Assembly: GCA_030654805.1 (NCBI GenBank)
Contig: JAURWR010000090.1
Span: forward strand, 1-63,221
Length of the DNA: 63,221 bases
DNA from: Burkholderiaceae bacterium
GTDB lineage: Bacteria; Pseudomonadota; Gammaproteobacteria; Burkholderiales; Burkholderiaceae_C
Direction of reading: 5' to 3'
The notes below the pieces were generated by a model. That model worked only from the letters and a program-made list of their open reading frames with translations. It did not search any database and was not told where the DNA came from. Of the stretch, positions 37,169-46,044 are shown piece by piece; positions within the stretch are counted from its first letter, which is position 1, and every line of letters begins with the position of its first letter. The translations under genes and the position numbers were made by a program.

Positions 37169-38086
37169 ATGCGCGGCATTCGCCCGAACGGGCTCCCATC
37201 CCTCACTTCCGCGCCATCGAACGAGCCGGTGGACGACAAGGACGATCGCGTGCTTGATCGGTCCATCGGTGACTTCATCCGCCAGGTTCGCGACCTCAGC
37301 GAAGCACAGGTCGAGCAGATCCTCAGTCACCAGCGCGCGCATGGCATCCGCTTCGGCGAGGCTGCGGTGGCGCTCAAGCTCGCCACTCGCGACGACGTTC
37401 TGTGGGCGCTGTCGCAACAGTTCCATTACCCCTACGCGCCCGGTGACGGCGCCACCTTCAACTCTGAACTGATCGCTGCAGTCGATCCTTTTCACAGTCA
37501 GACCGAATCGTTCCGGAACATTCGCAGCCAGTTGATGCTGGGCGCCATGGCGCCCGATCAGCCGAGGCACGCACTGGCGGTGCTGAGCCCGAACGTCGGT
37601 GACGGCAGGAGTTTTTTCGCGGCCAATCTGGCGGTGGTCTTCAGCCAGCTGGGCGCGCGAACGCTGCTCATCGACGCTGACATGCGCACACCCCGGCAGC
37701 ATGTCCTGTTCGGGCTGCCCAACGATTACGGCTTGAGCAGCATCCTGTCCGGCCGAGCCGAATCGAACGCCATCCACATGTTGCAGGACCTTCCCAGCCT
37801 GTTCGTGTTGCCGGTCGGTACGCTGCCGCCGAACCCGCTCGAGTTGCTGCAGCGGCCCGCGTTCGGCCTGCTCATCCATGAGCTCCTCGGCAAGTTCGAT
37901 CACATCGTCGTCGACACGCCGTCGAGCACGCACGGCGCCGATTGCCGTGTGCTGGCAGCCAAGTGCGGCGTCGCGATGATCGTCGGACGACGCGGCACGA
38001 CGCGCATGAAGGCACTGCACGGCCTGGTCGGCGAAGTCACCCGCGGGCCGGCGAAGTTTGCAGGAGTGGTCATCAATGACCACTGA
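37169..38086 (+). CDS. epsG: EpsG-like chain-length kinase with an atypical Walker A and no tyrosine tail
   Basis: The 305-residue protein is related to BY-kinases: SPNVGDGRSFFAANLAVVF is the Walker A region (Arg147 where Lys is usual), LLIDADMRTPRQ the Walker A' region and HIVVDTPSSTHGADCR the Walker B region. The first 90 residues resemble the small helical domain of this kinase group. There is no C-terminal tyrosine cluster; the protein ends FAGVVINDH. The Arg form is typical of the EpsG group, so the protein may regulate chain length without classic tyrosine-tail phosphorylation. It is 6 bp downstream of epsF and overlaps the next gene. Confidence 0.88.
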   Translation: MRGIRPNGLPSLTSAPSNEPVDDKDDRVLDRSIGDFIRQVRDLSEAQVEQILSHQRAHGIRFGEAAVALKLATRDDVLWALSQQFHYPYAPGDGATFNSELIAAVDPFHSQTESFRNIRSQLMLGAMAPDQPRHALAVLSPNVGDGRSFFAANLAVVFSQLGARTLLIDADMRTPRQHVLFGLPNDYGLSSILSGRAESNAIHMLQDLPSLFVLPVGTLPPNPLELLQRPAFGLLIHELLGKFDHIVVDTPSSTHGADCRVLAAKCGVAMIVGRRGTTRMKALHGLVGEVTRGPAKFAGVVINDH

Positions 38087-39122
38087 GTCGGTACGCACCG
38101 TTCTGGTGGTCATCCCCACGCTCAACGAAGTTCGCAACTTGCCCGATGTGGTGCGCTCTCTTTGCCAGGACCTCCCCACCCATGCACGGGTCACCTTGGT
38201 GGTCGCCGACGGCGGCAGCACCGATGGCACCGTGGAACTGACCCGTCGAATGAGCGAGGCCGATCCGGTCCTGCACCTGCTGGCCAACCCGCGGCGCATC
38301 CAGAGTGCGGCCGTCAACCTCGCCGCGCAGGTGTTCGGCCGGGATGCGGATGTGCTCGTTCGCTGCGATGCGCATGCGCACTATCCGGTCGGCTTCGTGC
38401 GCCAGTTGCTGGAGACGCTCGACCGCACGCAGGCCGATGCCGTGGTCGTCCCCATGGATTCCTCCGGGACGACCTGTTTTCAACGGGCTGTCGCCTGGGT
38501 CTCGAACACCTGGGCCGGCACCGGCGGTTCGGCGCATCGCGGTGGACGGCGCAGCGGCTTCGTCGACCACGGGCACCATGCCGCGTTTCGCATGTCGTCG
38601 TTCCTGCGCGCAGGCGGTTACGACGAGAGCTACACCCACAACGAAGACGCCGAACTGGACTGCCGGCAGCGCAAGTTCGGCAGCAGGGTGTACCTGGATT
38701 CCGAGATTCGGCTGGGATACCACCCACGTGACACGGTTCGAGGCCTGGCGAGGCAGTATTTTTCGTACGGCAAAGGGCGCTCGCGCACGGTGAGGCGCCA
38801 TCCGGGTTCGATGCGCGCACGTCAACTGGCGCTGCCGGCCAACCTGGTGATCTCGGCATTGGCGGTTGCGTTGGCGCCGATGTATCCGCTGGCGCTGGCC
38901 TGGCCGCTCGCCTATGTGGCGGCGCTGGCATTCACATCCGTTTCAATCGCATGGCGGCAGCGGTCCGTGTGTGGCCTTCTCAGTGGATTCGCGGCAGGCA
39001 CCATGCACGTGTGCTGGGCTGCCGGGTTCTTTTCGGGGCTGGTCTTCGTGCGGGAATCGGCCTGGCAGCCCGAACCCGCTTCCGCGCGCTCCATGAGCCC
39101 CGGTGAGCGGGTGACGCCATGA
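38076..39122 (+). CDS. Family 2 glycosyltransferase
   Basis: A 348-residue GT-A enzyme with VVIPTLNEVRNLPDVV, VVADGGSTDGTVEL, RCDAHAHYP (DXD site) and YTHNEDAELDCRQ (acceptor-side acidic pair), followed by hydrophobic segments at about residues 250-310. Its layout (DGGSTDGT, DAHAHYP, EDAELD) is close to the exopolysaccharide and succinoglycan-type enzymes. It overlaps epsG by 11 bp and the next gene by 4 bp, so it is translated as part of the operon. The ATG at 38076 directly precedes the GT fold. Confidence 0.88.
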   Translation: MTTESVRTVLVVIPTLNEVRNLPDVVRSLCQDLPTHARVTLVVADGGSTDGTVELTRRMSEADPVLHLLANPRRIQSAAVNLAAQVFGRDADVLVRCDAHAHYPVGFVRQLLETLDRTQADAVVVPMDSSGTTCFQRAVAWVSNTWAGTGGSAHRGGRRSGFVDHGHHAAFRMSSFLRAGGYDESYTHNEDAELDCRQRKFGSRVYLDSEIRLGYHPRDTVRGLARQYFSYGKGRSRTVRRHPGSMRARQLALPANLVISALAVALAPMYPLALAWPLAYVAALAFTSVSIAWRQRSVCGLLSGFAAGTMHVCWAAGFFSGLVFVRESAWQPEPASARSMSPGERVTP

Positions 39123-40308
39123 CCGATCGACGTGCGCTCAGCGTGCTTCTGGTGGATCCGTCGCTGTTCACCGCGCCCTACGATGCCGCGCTGACCGAAG
39201 GCCTGATCGCAGCGGGCGTCAGCCCGATCTGGGTCACCCGGCCGACGCGCGCGGGAGATCGACAGGAACTGCCCGTCGAGCGGACCGACCCGTTCTTCTA
39301 CAAGCGTGTCGACGAGGCCACGTGGCTGCCTGCAAAGCTCAAACCGTTGGCCAAGGGTGCGGCGCACCTCGCCGGATTGATCACGCTGCTTCGAAAGATC
39401 AGAGCGGACCGGCCCGACGTCGTGCACTTCCAATGGACCGTGGTGCCGCCGCTCGATGCACTGGCGATGGCGTTGATCCGTCGCTGGTGCCCGCTCGTGC
39501 TCACCGTGCACGACACCGTGCCATTCAATGGCGAGCGTCTCTCGTTGCTCCAGAACCTCGGTTTCGACCTGCCGATGCGGCTGGCGCACCGCGTGATCGT
39601 TCACACCGACAGCGGCCGCCAGACCTTGATCGCGCGCGGCATACCGCCCGAAAAGATCGCCACCATTCCCCACGGTGCATTGCAGCTTCAGGTGCCGCTG
39701 CCGCCACGCACCGAGCGACCCGACGGGCGCTACAGCTTTGTTCTGTTCGGCGAGATCAAGCCCTACAAGGGAGTCGACGTGCTGGTCGAGGCCGTCCACC
39801 GATTGCCCGACGAGGTCCGCCGCCAGACGAGGTCCGCCGCCAGACGCGTGTCGTCATCGCGGGCCGTCCGCGCATGGACCTCGCGCCGCTCGAAGCGCGC
39901 ATCGCGGCGCTCGGCCTCGCAGACACGATCGAGTTGCGGCCGCAGCGCCAAAGCGAAGAGGCCATGGCAGCACTCTTCGTCGAGGCCGACAGCTTCGTGT
40001 TTCCGTACCGCCAGATCGATGCAAGCGGCGTCTGGTTCCTGACCCAAGCGCTGGGCCGCTGGATGATCGCGAGCCGCGTCGGGATCTTTGCGGCCGACCT
40101 CGCCGAAGGCCGACAAGGCGTGCTCGTACCGCCGGGAGACGCGGCCGCACTGGCGGCAGCGATGGAGCACGCCGTGCGCCAGCGGCTCACAGGGCACGGC
40201 ATTCCTGCGGGCGACCAATGGGCCACGATCGGCAACGCCACCCGCGATGTGTATGAAGCCCTGCTGCCGGCGCGAAGTAGCGCCGCGCTCGTCGAGGCCC
40301 GGTCATGA
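39119..40308 (+). pseudogene. Family 4 glycosyltransferase gene broken by a 17-bp tandem duplication
   Basis: The first part reads MTDRRALSVLLVDPSLF... to FGEIKPYKGVDVLVEAVHRLPDEVRRQTR in one frame, a normal GT-B start and donor domain entrance. In the next frame the sequence continues TRVVIAGRPRMDLAPLEARIAALGL... to VEADSFVFPYRQIDASGV and DVYEALLPARSS, the rest of a glycosyltransferase. The switch falls at an exact 17-bp direct repeat (39809-39842); removing one copy gives a single reading of about 390 residues across the junction (DEVRRQTRVVIAGRP). As written, the first frame runs on to a stop at 40042 with about 70 unrelated residues and no C-terminal domain. The end overlaps the next gene (ATGA), as in an intact operon. 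It may be a true mutation, a reversible variant or an assembly error. Confidence 0.9.
39809..39842 (+). repeat. 17-bp perfect tandem duplication causing a frameshift
   Basis: The unit GACGAGGTCCGCCGCCA occurs at 39809-39825 and again at 39826-39842; GACG follows at 39843. Because 17 is not divisible by three, the glycosyltransferase reading frame is lost after it. Confidence 0.95.
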
Positions 40309-41159
40309 CAGAGCGTCTGCCGCATTGGCTGCATGCCTGCATGGCCTTGATGCTGGCCGGGTTCGCGGCCAGCTCGCTCGCCGTCGCCATCGATCCCGCG
40401 GTGCCGACCCCGATCGCCGATCAGGGCTACCGCCTCGTCAAGGACTGGACCTTCGGCCGCACGGTTCGCAACGCCGACGAGTTGCGCGACAACTTCCACA
40501 CCCGCTTCATCTACGAGAACGGCACGCTCGACACGCTCAAGGGCGAATGGCAGCGCTACCGCGACAACGACAACCACGAGTTCAGGGGCGGGCGTTTCGC
40601 GCTGGTCGCCCGGGTCCCGAAGGATCTTCAGCCCGGGCAGATCGAAAGCGGCCTGCTGCGCTCCCGATGGAGCGGCCAATACGGCTACGTCGAAGGCCGC
40701 ATGAAGGTGCCGACCGGCCGCGGCCTGTGGCCCGCCTTGTGGCTGAACCCGCAGGACCAGGTCTGGCCGCCCGAGATCGACATCGTCGAGATCGTCGACA
40801 ACGGCCGCGACACCACGAAGAACAGCTTTCATTTCCTGCACAGCGGCGATGGCAAGGGCCAGCCGGCGCAGGCCTCGCTGCTCGACAAGTTCGGCGCCTA
40901 TCGCCCGGGGTTCGACTACGCCGACGGTTTCCACACCTTTGCCGTCCTGTGGGAGCCCGGTCGCGTGCGCCACTTCGTCGACGAGAAGCTCGTCGTCGAT
41001 CGCCCTTTCGACTGGAAGCACAAGGGCGGCGCCGACGCCGGAGCGGCACACGTGCTGGTCAACCTGGCCGTCGGCGGTGAATGGCCCGGGCCGCCGTTGC
41101 GCATCGACGATTTCCCGGCCCGTCTCGAGATCGACTTCATCCGGGTCTGGCAGAAGTGA
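40305..41159 (+). CDS. Secreted glycoside hydrolase family 16 enzyme
   Basis: The 284-residue precursor has an N-terminal signal peptide (about residues 1-28), so the enzyme should act in the periplasm or outside the cell. The family 16 catalytic motif is present as EIDIVE, with Glu157 as nucleophile, Asp159 and Glu162 as acid/base; YGYVEGRMKVPTGRGLWPALWL before it and the C-terminal RLEIDFIRVWQK are also typical of laminarinase/glucanase-like members. In exopolysaccharide loci such enzymes trim or depolymerise the polymer, setting its size or release. It is between the broken glycosyltransferase gene and the polymerase gene, both close by. Confidence 0.92.
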   Translation: MTERLPHWLHACMALMLAGFAASSLAVAIDPAVPTPIADQGYRLVKDWTFGRTVRNADELRDNFHTRFIYENGTLDTLKGEWQRYRDNDNHEFRGGRFALVARVPKDLQPGQIESGLLRSRWSGQYGYVEGRMKVPTGRGLWPALWLNPQDQVWPPEIDIVEIVDNGRDTTKNSFHFLHSGDGKGQPAQASLLDKFGAYRPGFDYADGFHTFAVLWEPGRVRHFVDEKLVVDRPFDWKHKGGADAGAAHVLVNLAVGGEWPGPPLRIDDFPARLEIDFIRVWQK

Positions 41160-41168
41160 GGCGCTGCC

Positions 41169-42485
41169 ATGGCTGAAGGCCTCCACCTCCCCCTGTTTCG
41201 ATGGCAGCCCTCGCGGGACGCGCAAGCATCCCGCGCGCAGGCCGCTGCGACCGTTCCGACGAGCGAGGCACGCCCCCCGACCGCCCTGCGCTGGGCGATG
41301 ACGGCCCTGTTCGCAGGCATGGTCATGACAGACCGCTTCGGCATCGCCATCGGATCGTTTCCACTCGGGCTGACCATGCCGCTCGCCTACGTGCTGCTGG
41401 CGGTCCTGCTGCTCAACGGCAGGCTGGCGCTCGACGCCCTGTCGCTCGCCCTGTTCGCTGGCCTCACCACGGTGGGCGTCCTGAGCTTCCTGCTCAACGC
41501 CACGATCGACGGCGGCAACCGAACATCGGTCTTGTCGCTGTGGCTGATGCTCGCCATCTACCTGCCCTTCGTGTTCAACCAGGTGCGACAGCCCGACACC
41601 CAGGGACACTGGCTGTGGATGATGCGCACCGCAGGCAATGTGCTGCTGATCGTGGCGATCGCCGGCATCGTGCAGTTCTATGCGCAGTTCGTCATTCGCA
41701 CGCCCTGGTTGTTCGATATCTCGAAGCTGATCCCGGACCCGATCCGCGCGCAAGGCATCTACAACAGTGCGATCCCGGTCGGGTCGATCTTCAAGGCCAA
41801 CGGCCTGTTCTGTCGCGAGCCTTCCAATTTCTCCTTCTGGATGGCCTTCGGCCTGCTGATCGAACTGGCCTTGTTCAAGCGTGTCAAGCGCATGCTGTGC
41901 TTCGGGCTGGCCCTGCTGCTCTCCTATTCGGGCACCGGCCTGCTGACGCTCGCGTTCGGCCTGCTGTTTCCATTCCGGCCCCGGCTGCTGGCCTGGGTGG
42001 GCGCCGGGCTGGTGTTGATCCTCGGCAGCAATGCCCTCGCCGGAGACCCGCTCAACCTGGCCTTCACCTTCTCCCGATTCGGCGAATTCAGCGCACGCGG
42101 CAGCAGCGCCTACGCCCGCTATGTGGCACCGATGTTTCTCGTGGATGCCAGCTTCGAGACCACCCCCTGGGCTGTCTGGCTGGGCCATGGGCCGGGCACG
42201 ATCCAGCAGAGCGTCGCCGCGTTCGACTCCCACGACCCGACCTGGGCCAAGCTGTTGTTCGAGTACGGGATCGTCGGCTTCGTCGTTTGCGTCGGCTTCG
42301 TGGCCTATCGGCTCGGCCGGTTTCCGGCGCCATTCCAGTTCCGTTCGGTCCTGTTCGCGAACTGGCTCGTCATGGGCGGTTATCTGCTGACCCCGGAGAC
42401 CGTCTATGTGCTCTACGTGGTGCTCGGGATGTGGCCGGGTCCGGCGCAGCAGGGTCTGGCGCTGGCTTCGGCGGACGCCGCATGA
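41169..42485 (+). CDS. O-antigen ligase/Wzy-like polymerase
   Basis: A 438-residue membrane protein with about ten to eleven hydrophobic segments and a large periplasmic loop (about residues 300-360, with RYVAPMFLVDASFETTPWAVWLGHGPGTI and FDSHDPTWAKLLFEYGIVG). The pattern H-D-x-T-W-x-K-L-x-F-E-Y-G recalls the H-N-x-x-L-x-x-x-x-E-x-G motif of Wzy proteins. It is the candidate polymerase for the second polysaccharide. It overlaps the next gene by 4 bp. Confidence 0.82.
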   Translation: MAEGLHLPLFRWQPSRDAQASRAQAAATVPTSEARPPTALRWAMTALFAGMVMTDRFGIAIGSFPLGLTMPLAYVLLAVLLLNGRLALDALSLALFAGLTTVGVLSFLLNATIDGGNRTSVLSLWLMLAIYLPFVFNQVRQPDTQGHWLWMMRTAGNVLLIVAIAGIVQFYAQFVIRTPWLFDISKLIPDPIRAQGIYNSAIPVGSIFKANGLFCREPSNFSFWMAFGLLIELALFKRVKRMLCFGLALLLSYSGTGLLTLAFGLLFPFRPRLLAWVGAGLVLILGSNALAGDPLNLAFTFSRFGEFSARGSSAYARYVAPMFLVDASFETTPWAVWLGHGPGTIQQSVAAFDSHDPTWAKLLFEYGIVGFVVCVGFVAYRLGRFPAPFQFRSVLFANWLVMGGYLLTPETVYVLYVVLGMWPGPAQQGLALASADAA

Positions 42486-43573
42486 CTTCGCTCCACGACA
42501 ACAAGCCAACGCAGCCCGCGAGCGGGAGCGAACTGCGGCTCACGGTCATCATCCCGAACTACAACTACGCCGAGTTCGTCGGGCAGGCCATCGACAGCGC
42601 CTTGGCGATCGATTGGCCTGCGGTGCAGGTCATCGTGGTCGACGACGGTTCGACCGACGCCTCGCGCGAGGTCATCGCCCGGTATGCCGGCCGCATCGAG
42701 ACGGTGCTGCAAGCCAACGCCGGGCAGTACATGGCCTACAACGCCGGCTACCGGCTGGCCCGTGGCGACGTCGTCATCTTCCTCGACTCCGACGATCTTC
42801 TCGACCGCTCGGTGATGCGAGAAATCGCCGCGATCTGGCGGCAAGGCCTGAGCAAGGTTCAGTTCCGATTGCAGGTGGTCGACGGCGCTGCACGGCCGCT
42901 CGGCAGCACGTTCCCGCAGTTCCATGGCGTGCCCCCACCGGACGAGCTTCGTCGCTGGGCTGCTGCGACCACCACCTACCCTACGCCGCCCGGATCGGGC
43001 AACGCCTACTCCCGCACCTACCTCGACCAGATCCTTCCGCTGGATGAGGCCTGTGGTCGGCCCGGCGACTCGTGCTGCGTCGCCGCCGCGCCGTTCCTTG
43101 GTGACGTGGCCACGATCGACGCGCCGCTGGGCAAGTACCGCGTGCACGGGCGCAACGACGGCGCGGCCTCCCGGCTCGACGCCAAGCAATTCCACCTGCA
43201 TGTCGTGCGCGCGCGGCAGCGAAGCGTCTATGTCCAGCGCATCGCACGCCGCGTGGGGATCGATATCCCCGACAGCGCCCTCGACCTCAGCCTGCACTAC
43301 CTGCCCTACCGTCTGGCCTCGCTGCGACTCTCGCAATCGACCCACCCGATCGAGGGCGACAGCGCTTCGGCGGTGTTCCGCGATGTGCTGCGCGCACTGC
43401 CAACGCCACAGGGCCTGTCACCGAAGGCGCGGCTGATCATCGGCTTGTGGGCTGCGCTGGTCGTGCTGCTGCCTCGCAAGGCCGGGAACCGCCTGATCCT
43501 CTGGCGGTTCGTGCCGGCCGAACGGCCGCAGACGTTGCGTTCCACGCTGTTGAAGCTCGGGGTGATCCGATGA
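42482..43573 (+). CDS. Family 2 glycosyltransferase
   Basis: The 363-residue enzyme has VIIPNYNYAEFVGQAIDSALA, VIVVDDGSTDASREV, and FLDSDDLLDRSV (DXD site), a GT-A layout, and then a mostly helical C-terminal half with no convincing membrane helix. It should add a sugar to the lipid-linked repeat unit. Both ends overlap neighbouring genes by 4 bp (ATGA). The donor is unknown. Confidence 0.9.
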   Translation: MTSLHDNKPTQPASGSELRLTVIIPNYNYAEFVGQAIDSALAIDWPAVQVIVVDDGSTDASREVIARYAGRIETVLQANAGQYMAYNAGYRLARGDVVIFLDSDDLLDRSVMREIAAIWRQGLSKVQFRLQVVDGAARPLGSTFPQFHGVPPPDELRRWAAATTTYPTPPGSGNAYSRTYLDQILPLDEACGRPGDSCCVAAAPFLGDVATIDAPLGKYRVHGRNDGAASRLDAKQFHLHVVRARQRSVYVQRIARRVGIDIPDSALDLSLHYLPYRLASLRLSQSTHPIEGDSASAVFRDVLRALPTPQGLSPKARLIIGLWAALVVLLPRKAGNRLILWRFVPAERPQTLRSTLLKLGVIR

Positions 43574-44838
43574 AGGCCGAAAGCCTGCGCGTTCTCTTCG
43601 TCTCTGCGGTACCCACCGATCCGCCGGACGCTGGCAACCGGGTGCGCATCATGACCTTGACGCAAAGCCTGATCGCAGCGGGACACGAAGTTCACTTCGC
43701 CTACTTCCCCATGGAGTCCTGCGATCTGCCGGCCATGCAGGCGCGCTTCGGCCCTGACCGGCTGCATGTCTTGCATTCACGCCTGCAGCCGCCGATGGGT
43801 GGAATTCTTTCTCGTGCAGCACGAAAGCTGGGCCGCCTCATGAACATCGAGCAGGCCTTCGTCTGGGGTCTCGACGATTGGTACGACGAGCGAGCCAACA
43901 CCGAATTGGCTGCCCTGCATTCGCTGCATCACTACGACGCGGTGTTCGTCGAATATGTCTTCGCGTCGAAAGCGCTCGAAGCTTTCCCACCGGATTGCCT
44001 GCGGGTGCTCGATACGCACGATTGTTTCGGCTTGCGGCACCGGCTCTATCTGAAGGCCGGGATGAGACCTCAATGGTTCTCCACCAGCGTGGCAGATGAA
44101 GACTCCGGGTTCCGCCGAGCAGACATCGTGCTCGCCATCCAAGCGAGCGAGGCCCGCGATTTCAAAGCGCGTGTTGCAGGAAGCGAAACCCGGGTGCTGC
44201 AAGTCGGCCATCTGATCGACATCGCTGACGCAGCCCCCCCTTCAAGACGCGAAGCAGCCGTTTTTCTCGGATCTGGCAACCCCATCAATGTGGCCGGTGC
44301 TCGCTACTTCATCGATCGAGTGCTGCCGATCGTGCGTCGAACGAAACCGGGGTTTGAGCTGTTGCTCGCCGGCGCAGTGTCGGCTGGATTCGAGATTCAA
44401 GACGGGGTCGTAAAGCTCGGTTTCGTGCCGAATCTGCAGGATGCATTCGGTGCGGCCATGATCGCCGTGAATCCTGTGCTGGTGGGTACCGGAGTCAACA
44501 TCAAACTGCTTGATGCGATGGCAGCGGCCATGCCCATCGTGACCACTCGGTCGGGGGCGCGAGGCGTCGAGGAACTCGACGGCCATGCGCTCTTCGTTGT
44601 CGACGATGACGACCCTGAAGCGTTTGCCGATCGAATCCTCGAACTGATCGACGACGCAGATGCGTGTCGCCGGCTCTCCGCAAGCGCACGTTCAGCAGCA
44701 GAACAGTGGAACGCTGCGCAGGTCAGCACGCTGGTGAACGCCCTGGTCAGGAAGTCGGCTCGATGCGCCGTACGTGACGCAGCCGAACCTTCGCGGGCAC
44801 GGCACGCCTTCGATCCCTTCAACGTGGGAGGAACGTGA
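43570..44838 (+). CDS. Glycosyltransferase (GT-B, group 1-like)
   Basis: The 422-residue protein starts RVLFVSAVPTDPPDAGNRVRIMTLTQSLIAAGHEV, an N-terminal domain as in TIGR03087-type enzymes. It carries AAVFLGSGNPINVAGARYFID and MIAVNPVLVGTGVNIKLLDAMAAAMPIVTTRSGARGVE in the donor-binding half. A run of seven C lies in the coding sequence at about 44234-44240 and stays in frame here. The gene overlaps the next by one base. Confidence 0.86.
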   Translation: MKAESLRVLFVSAVPTDPPDAGNRVRIMTLTQSLIAAGHEVHFAYFPMESCDLPAMQARFGPDRLHVLHSRLQPPMGGILSRAARKLGRLMNIEQAFVWGLDDWYDERANTELAALHSLHHYDAVFVEYVFASKALEAFPPDCLRVLDTHDCFGLRHRLYLKAGMRPQWFSTSVADEDSGFRRADIVLAIQASEARDFKARVAGSETRVLQVGHLIDIADAAPPSRREAAVFLGSGNPINVAGARYFIDRVLPIVRRTKPGFELLLAGAVSAGFEIQDGVVKLGFVPNLQDAFGAAMIAVNPVLVGTGVNIKLLDAMAAAMPIVTTRSGARGVEELDGHALFVVDDDDPEAFADRILELIDDADACRRLSASARSAAEQWNAAQVSTLVNALVRKSARCAVRDAAEPSRARHAFDPFNVGGT

Positions 44839-46040
44839 TGCCGAAGGTGGTCTGTCTGCTGCAGGCAATCGCTCGCACGCTCTGGTCGGGCACGGGTGAA
44901 CGCACGGGCATCAAGGGCTTTCATGCATTCGACGGTCTGCGCGGCTACATGGCTTGGTGGGTCGTGATCGGTCATGGTCTGCACTTGTGCGGCCTTCAGA
45001 ACATTGCACCGGCCTTTCTTTCCAGCGGTGACCATGCCGTGAACGTGTTCGTGAGCCTGAGTGGCTTCGTCATTTCACATCTGCTCCTGGAAAGGCGCGA
45101 GCCTTATGGCAGATATCTGGTGCGACGGGCATTTCGCATCTTCCCCATCTACTGGTTCGCGCTGGTTTGCGCCCTGTTGCTGGCGCAGATGTATGGCACT
45201 GTGTATGCAGGCGACTGGGTCTTCCAGCACGAGATGCGAGCGGCGCGCGCTATCGCCACGGAAGCAGAGTTCAGCAAGTACTTTCTGCTGCACGTCAGCC
45301 TGCTGCACGGCTTGGTGCCCGATACTTGGTTGCCATTCAGCTCGACGGCATTTCTCGCCCCGGCGTGGAGTCTGTCGCTGGAATGGCAGTTCTACCTCGT
45401 CGCCCCGTTTGTGGTCGCTGGCCTCGCAAGGCCAGGTATTTCAAGGCTTCTCACGCTTTTACTTCTGAGCGCGGCGTGGGTGTTATTCAAGAAAGTGCTT
45501 CCTTTGCAATGGCAGTACCCGGCAGTGCTTCCACTTTCCATACATTTCTTCATGCTCGGCATCCTGTCGCGGGTATTCCTTCCGGTGCTGTCGAACATCG
45601 GTTTCTGGTTACTTCCCGTCGTCCTGCTGATGGCTGGGTTGGCTCCCCATTCAGTGAGTACAGAGGTGGCTGTATGGGGCGTCTTCCTTGCCGCTGCTTG
45701 CCTTCAGCTGCGCACATCGCAAGCGAAGGGAGACATCCAGGCCCCCTCCGGGTTCTCCAGGCTCTTGGAATTCGTCACATCAAACTCGGCAGCGCGTTGG
45801 CTGGGAGAGTTTTCCTATTCGACGTACCTCATTCACATCGCTCTTTTTTCGCTGGTCGGCGGGATTGCTGCGAAGCTCGGCGGCGCATGGACTCAGCACC
45901 TTGCCATGGTCAGCACGTCCATTGCCATCGTCCTTCTCATACCGCTGAGTTACTGGCTGTACCGGTTCATAGAAAAACCTTTCATCCGCTGGGGCGCCGC
46001 GTTGGCGAAACCCAAGGGCATTTCACTCAAGGCGGGGTGA
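44838..46040 (+). CDS. Acyltransferase family 3 (OafA-like) membrane protein
   Basis: The 400-residue integral membrane protein begins with the hallmark GFHAFDGLRGYMAWWVVIGHG and has RRAFRIFPIYW further on, with about ten membrane helices. Members O-acetylate sugars of exopolysaccharides and O-antigens, taking the acyl group from cytoplasmic acyl-CoA. ATG at 44838 shares one base with the previous stop; an upstream GTG at 44835 would add one residue. This is a second acylation enzyme in the locus besides the MBOAT protein at 52525-53964. Confidence 0.9.
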   Translation: MPKVVCLLQAIARTLWSGTGERTGIKGFHAFDGLRGYMAWWVVIGHGLHLCGLQNIAPAFLSSGDHAVNVFVSLSGFVISHLLLERREPYGRYLVRRAFRIFPIYWFALVCALLLAQMYGTVYAGDWVFQHEMRAARAIATEAEFSKYFLLHVSLLHGLVPDTWLPFSSTAFLAPAWSLSLEWQFYLVAPFVVAGLARPGISRLLTLLLLSAAWVLFKKVLPLQWQYPAVLPLSIHFFMLGILSRVFLPVLSNIGFWLLPVVLLMAGLAPHSVSTEVAVWGVFLAAACLQLRTSQAKGDIQAPSGFSRLLEFVTSNSAARWLGEFSYSTYLIHIALFSLVGGIAAKLGGAWTQHLAMVSTSIAIVLLIPLSYWLYRFIEKPFIRWGAALAKPKGISLKAG

Positions 46041-46044
46041 GCCG

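Noticed and set aside
41201-42481. N-terminal 427 codons of a long plus-strand frame that runs into the family 2 glycosyltransferase
   Set aside because: It overlaps the polymerase gene entirely in another frame. The family start of the glycosyltransferase is at 42482.
39756-42509. A 917-codon open frame on the minus strand (and similar long antisense frames at 36125-38317, 52456-53931 and 5110-6768)
   Set aside because: These are opposite-strand shadows of GC-rich genes; they are rich in Arg, Gln, His and Asp, have no recognisable motif and lie over well-supported plus- or minus-strand genes.
44234-44240. Run of seven C in a glycosyltransferase gene as a phase-variable tract (a similar run lies near 26801 in prsK)
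   Set aside because: Seven bases is short for phase variation in a GC-rich genome and the frame is intact in both cases.
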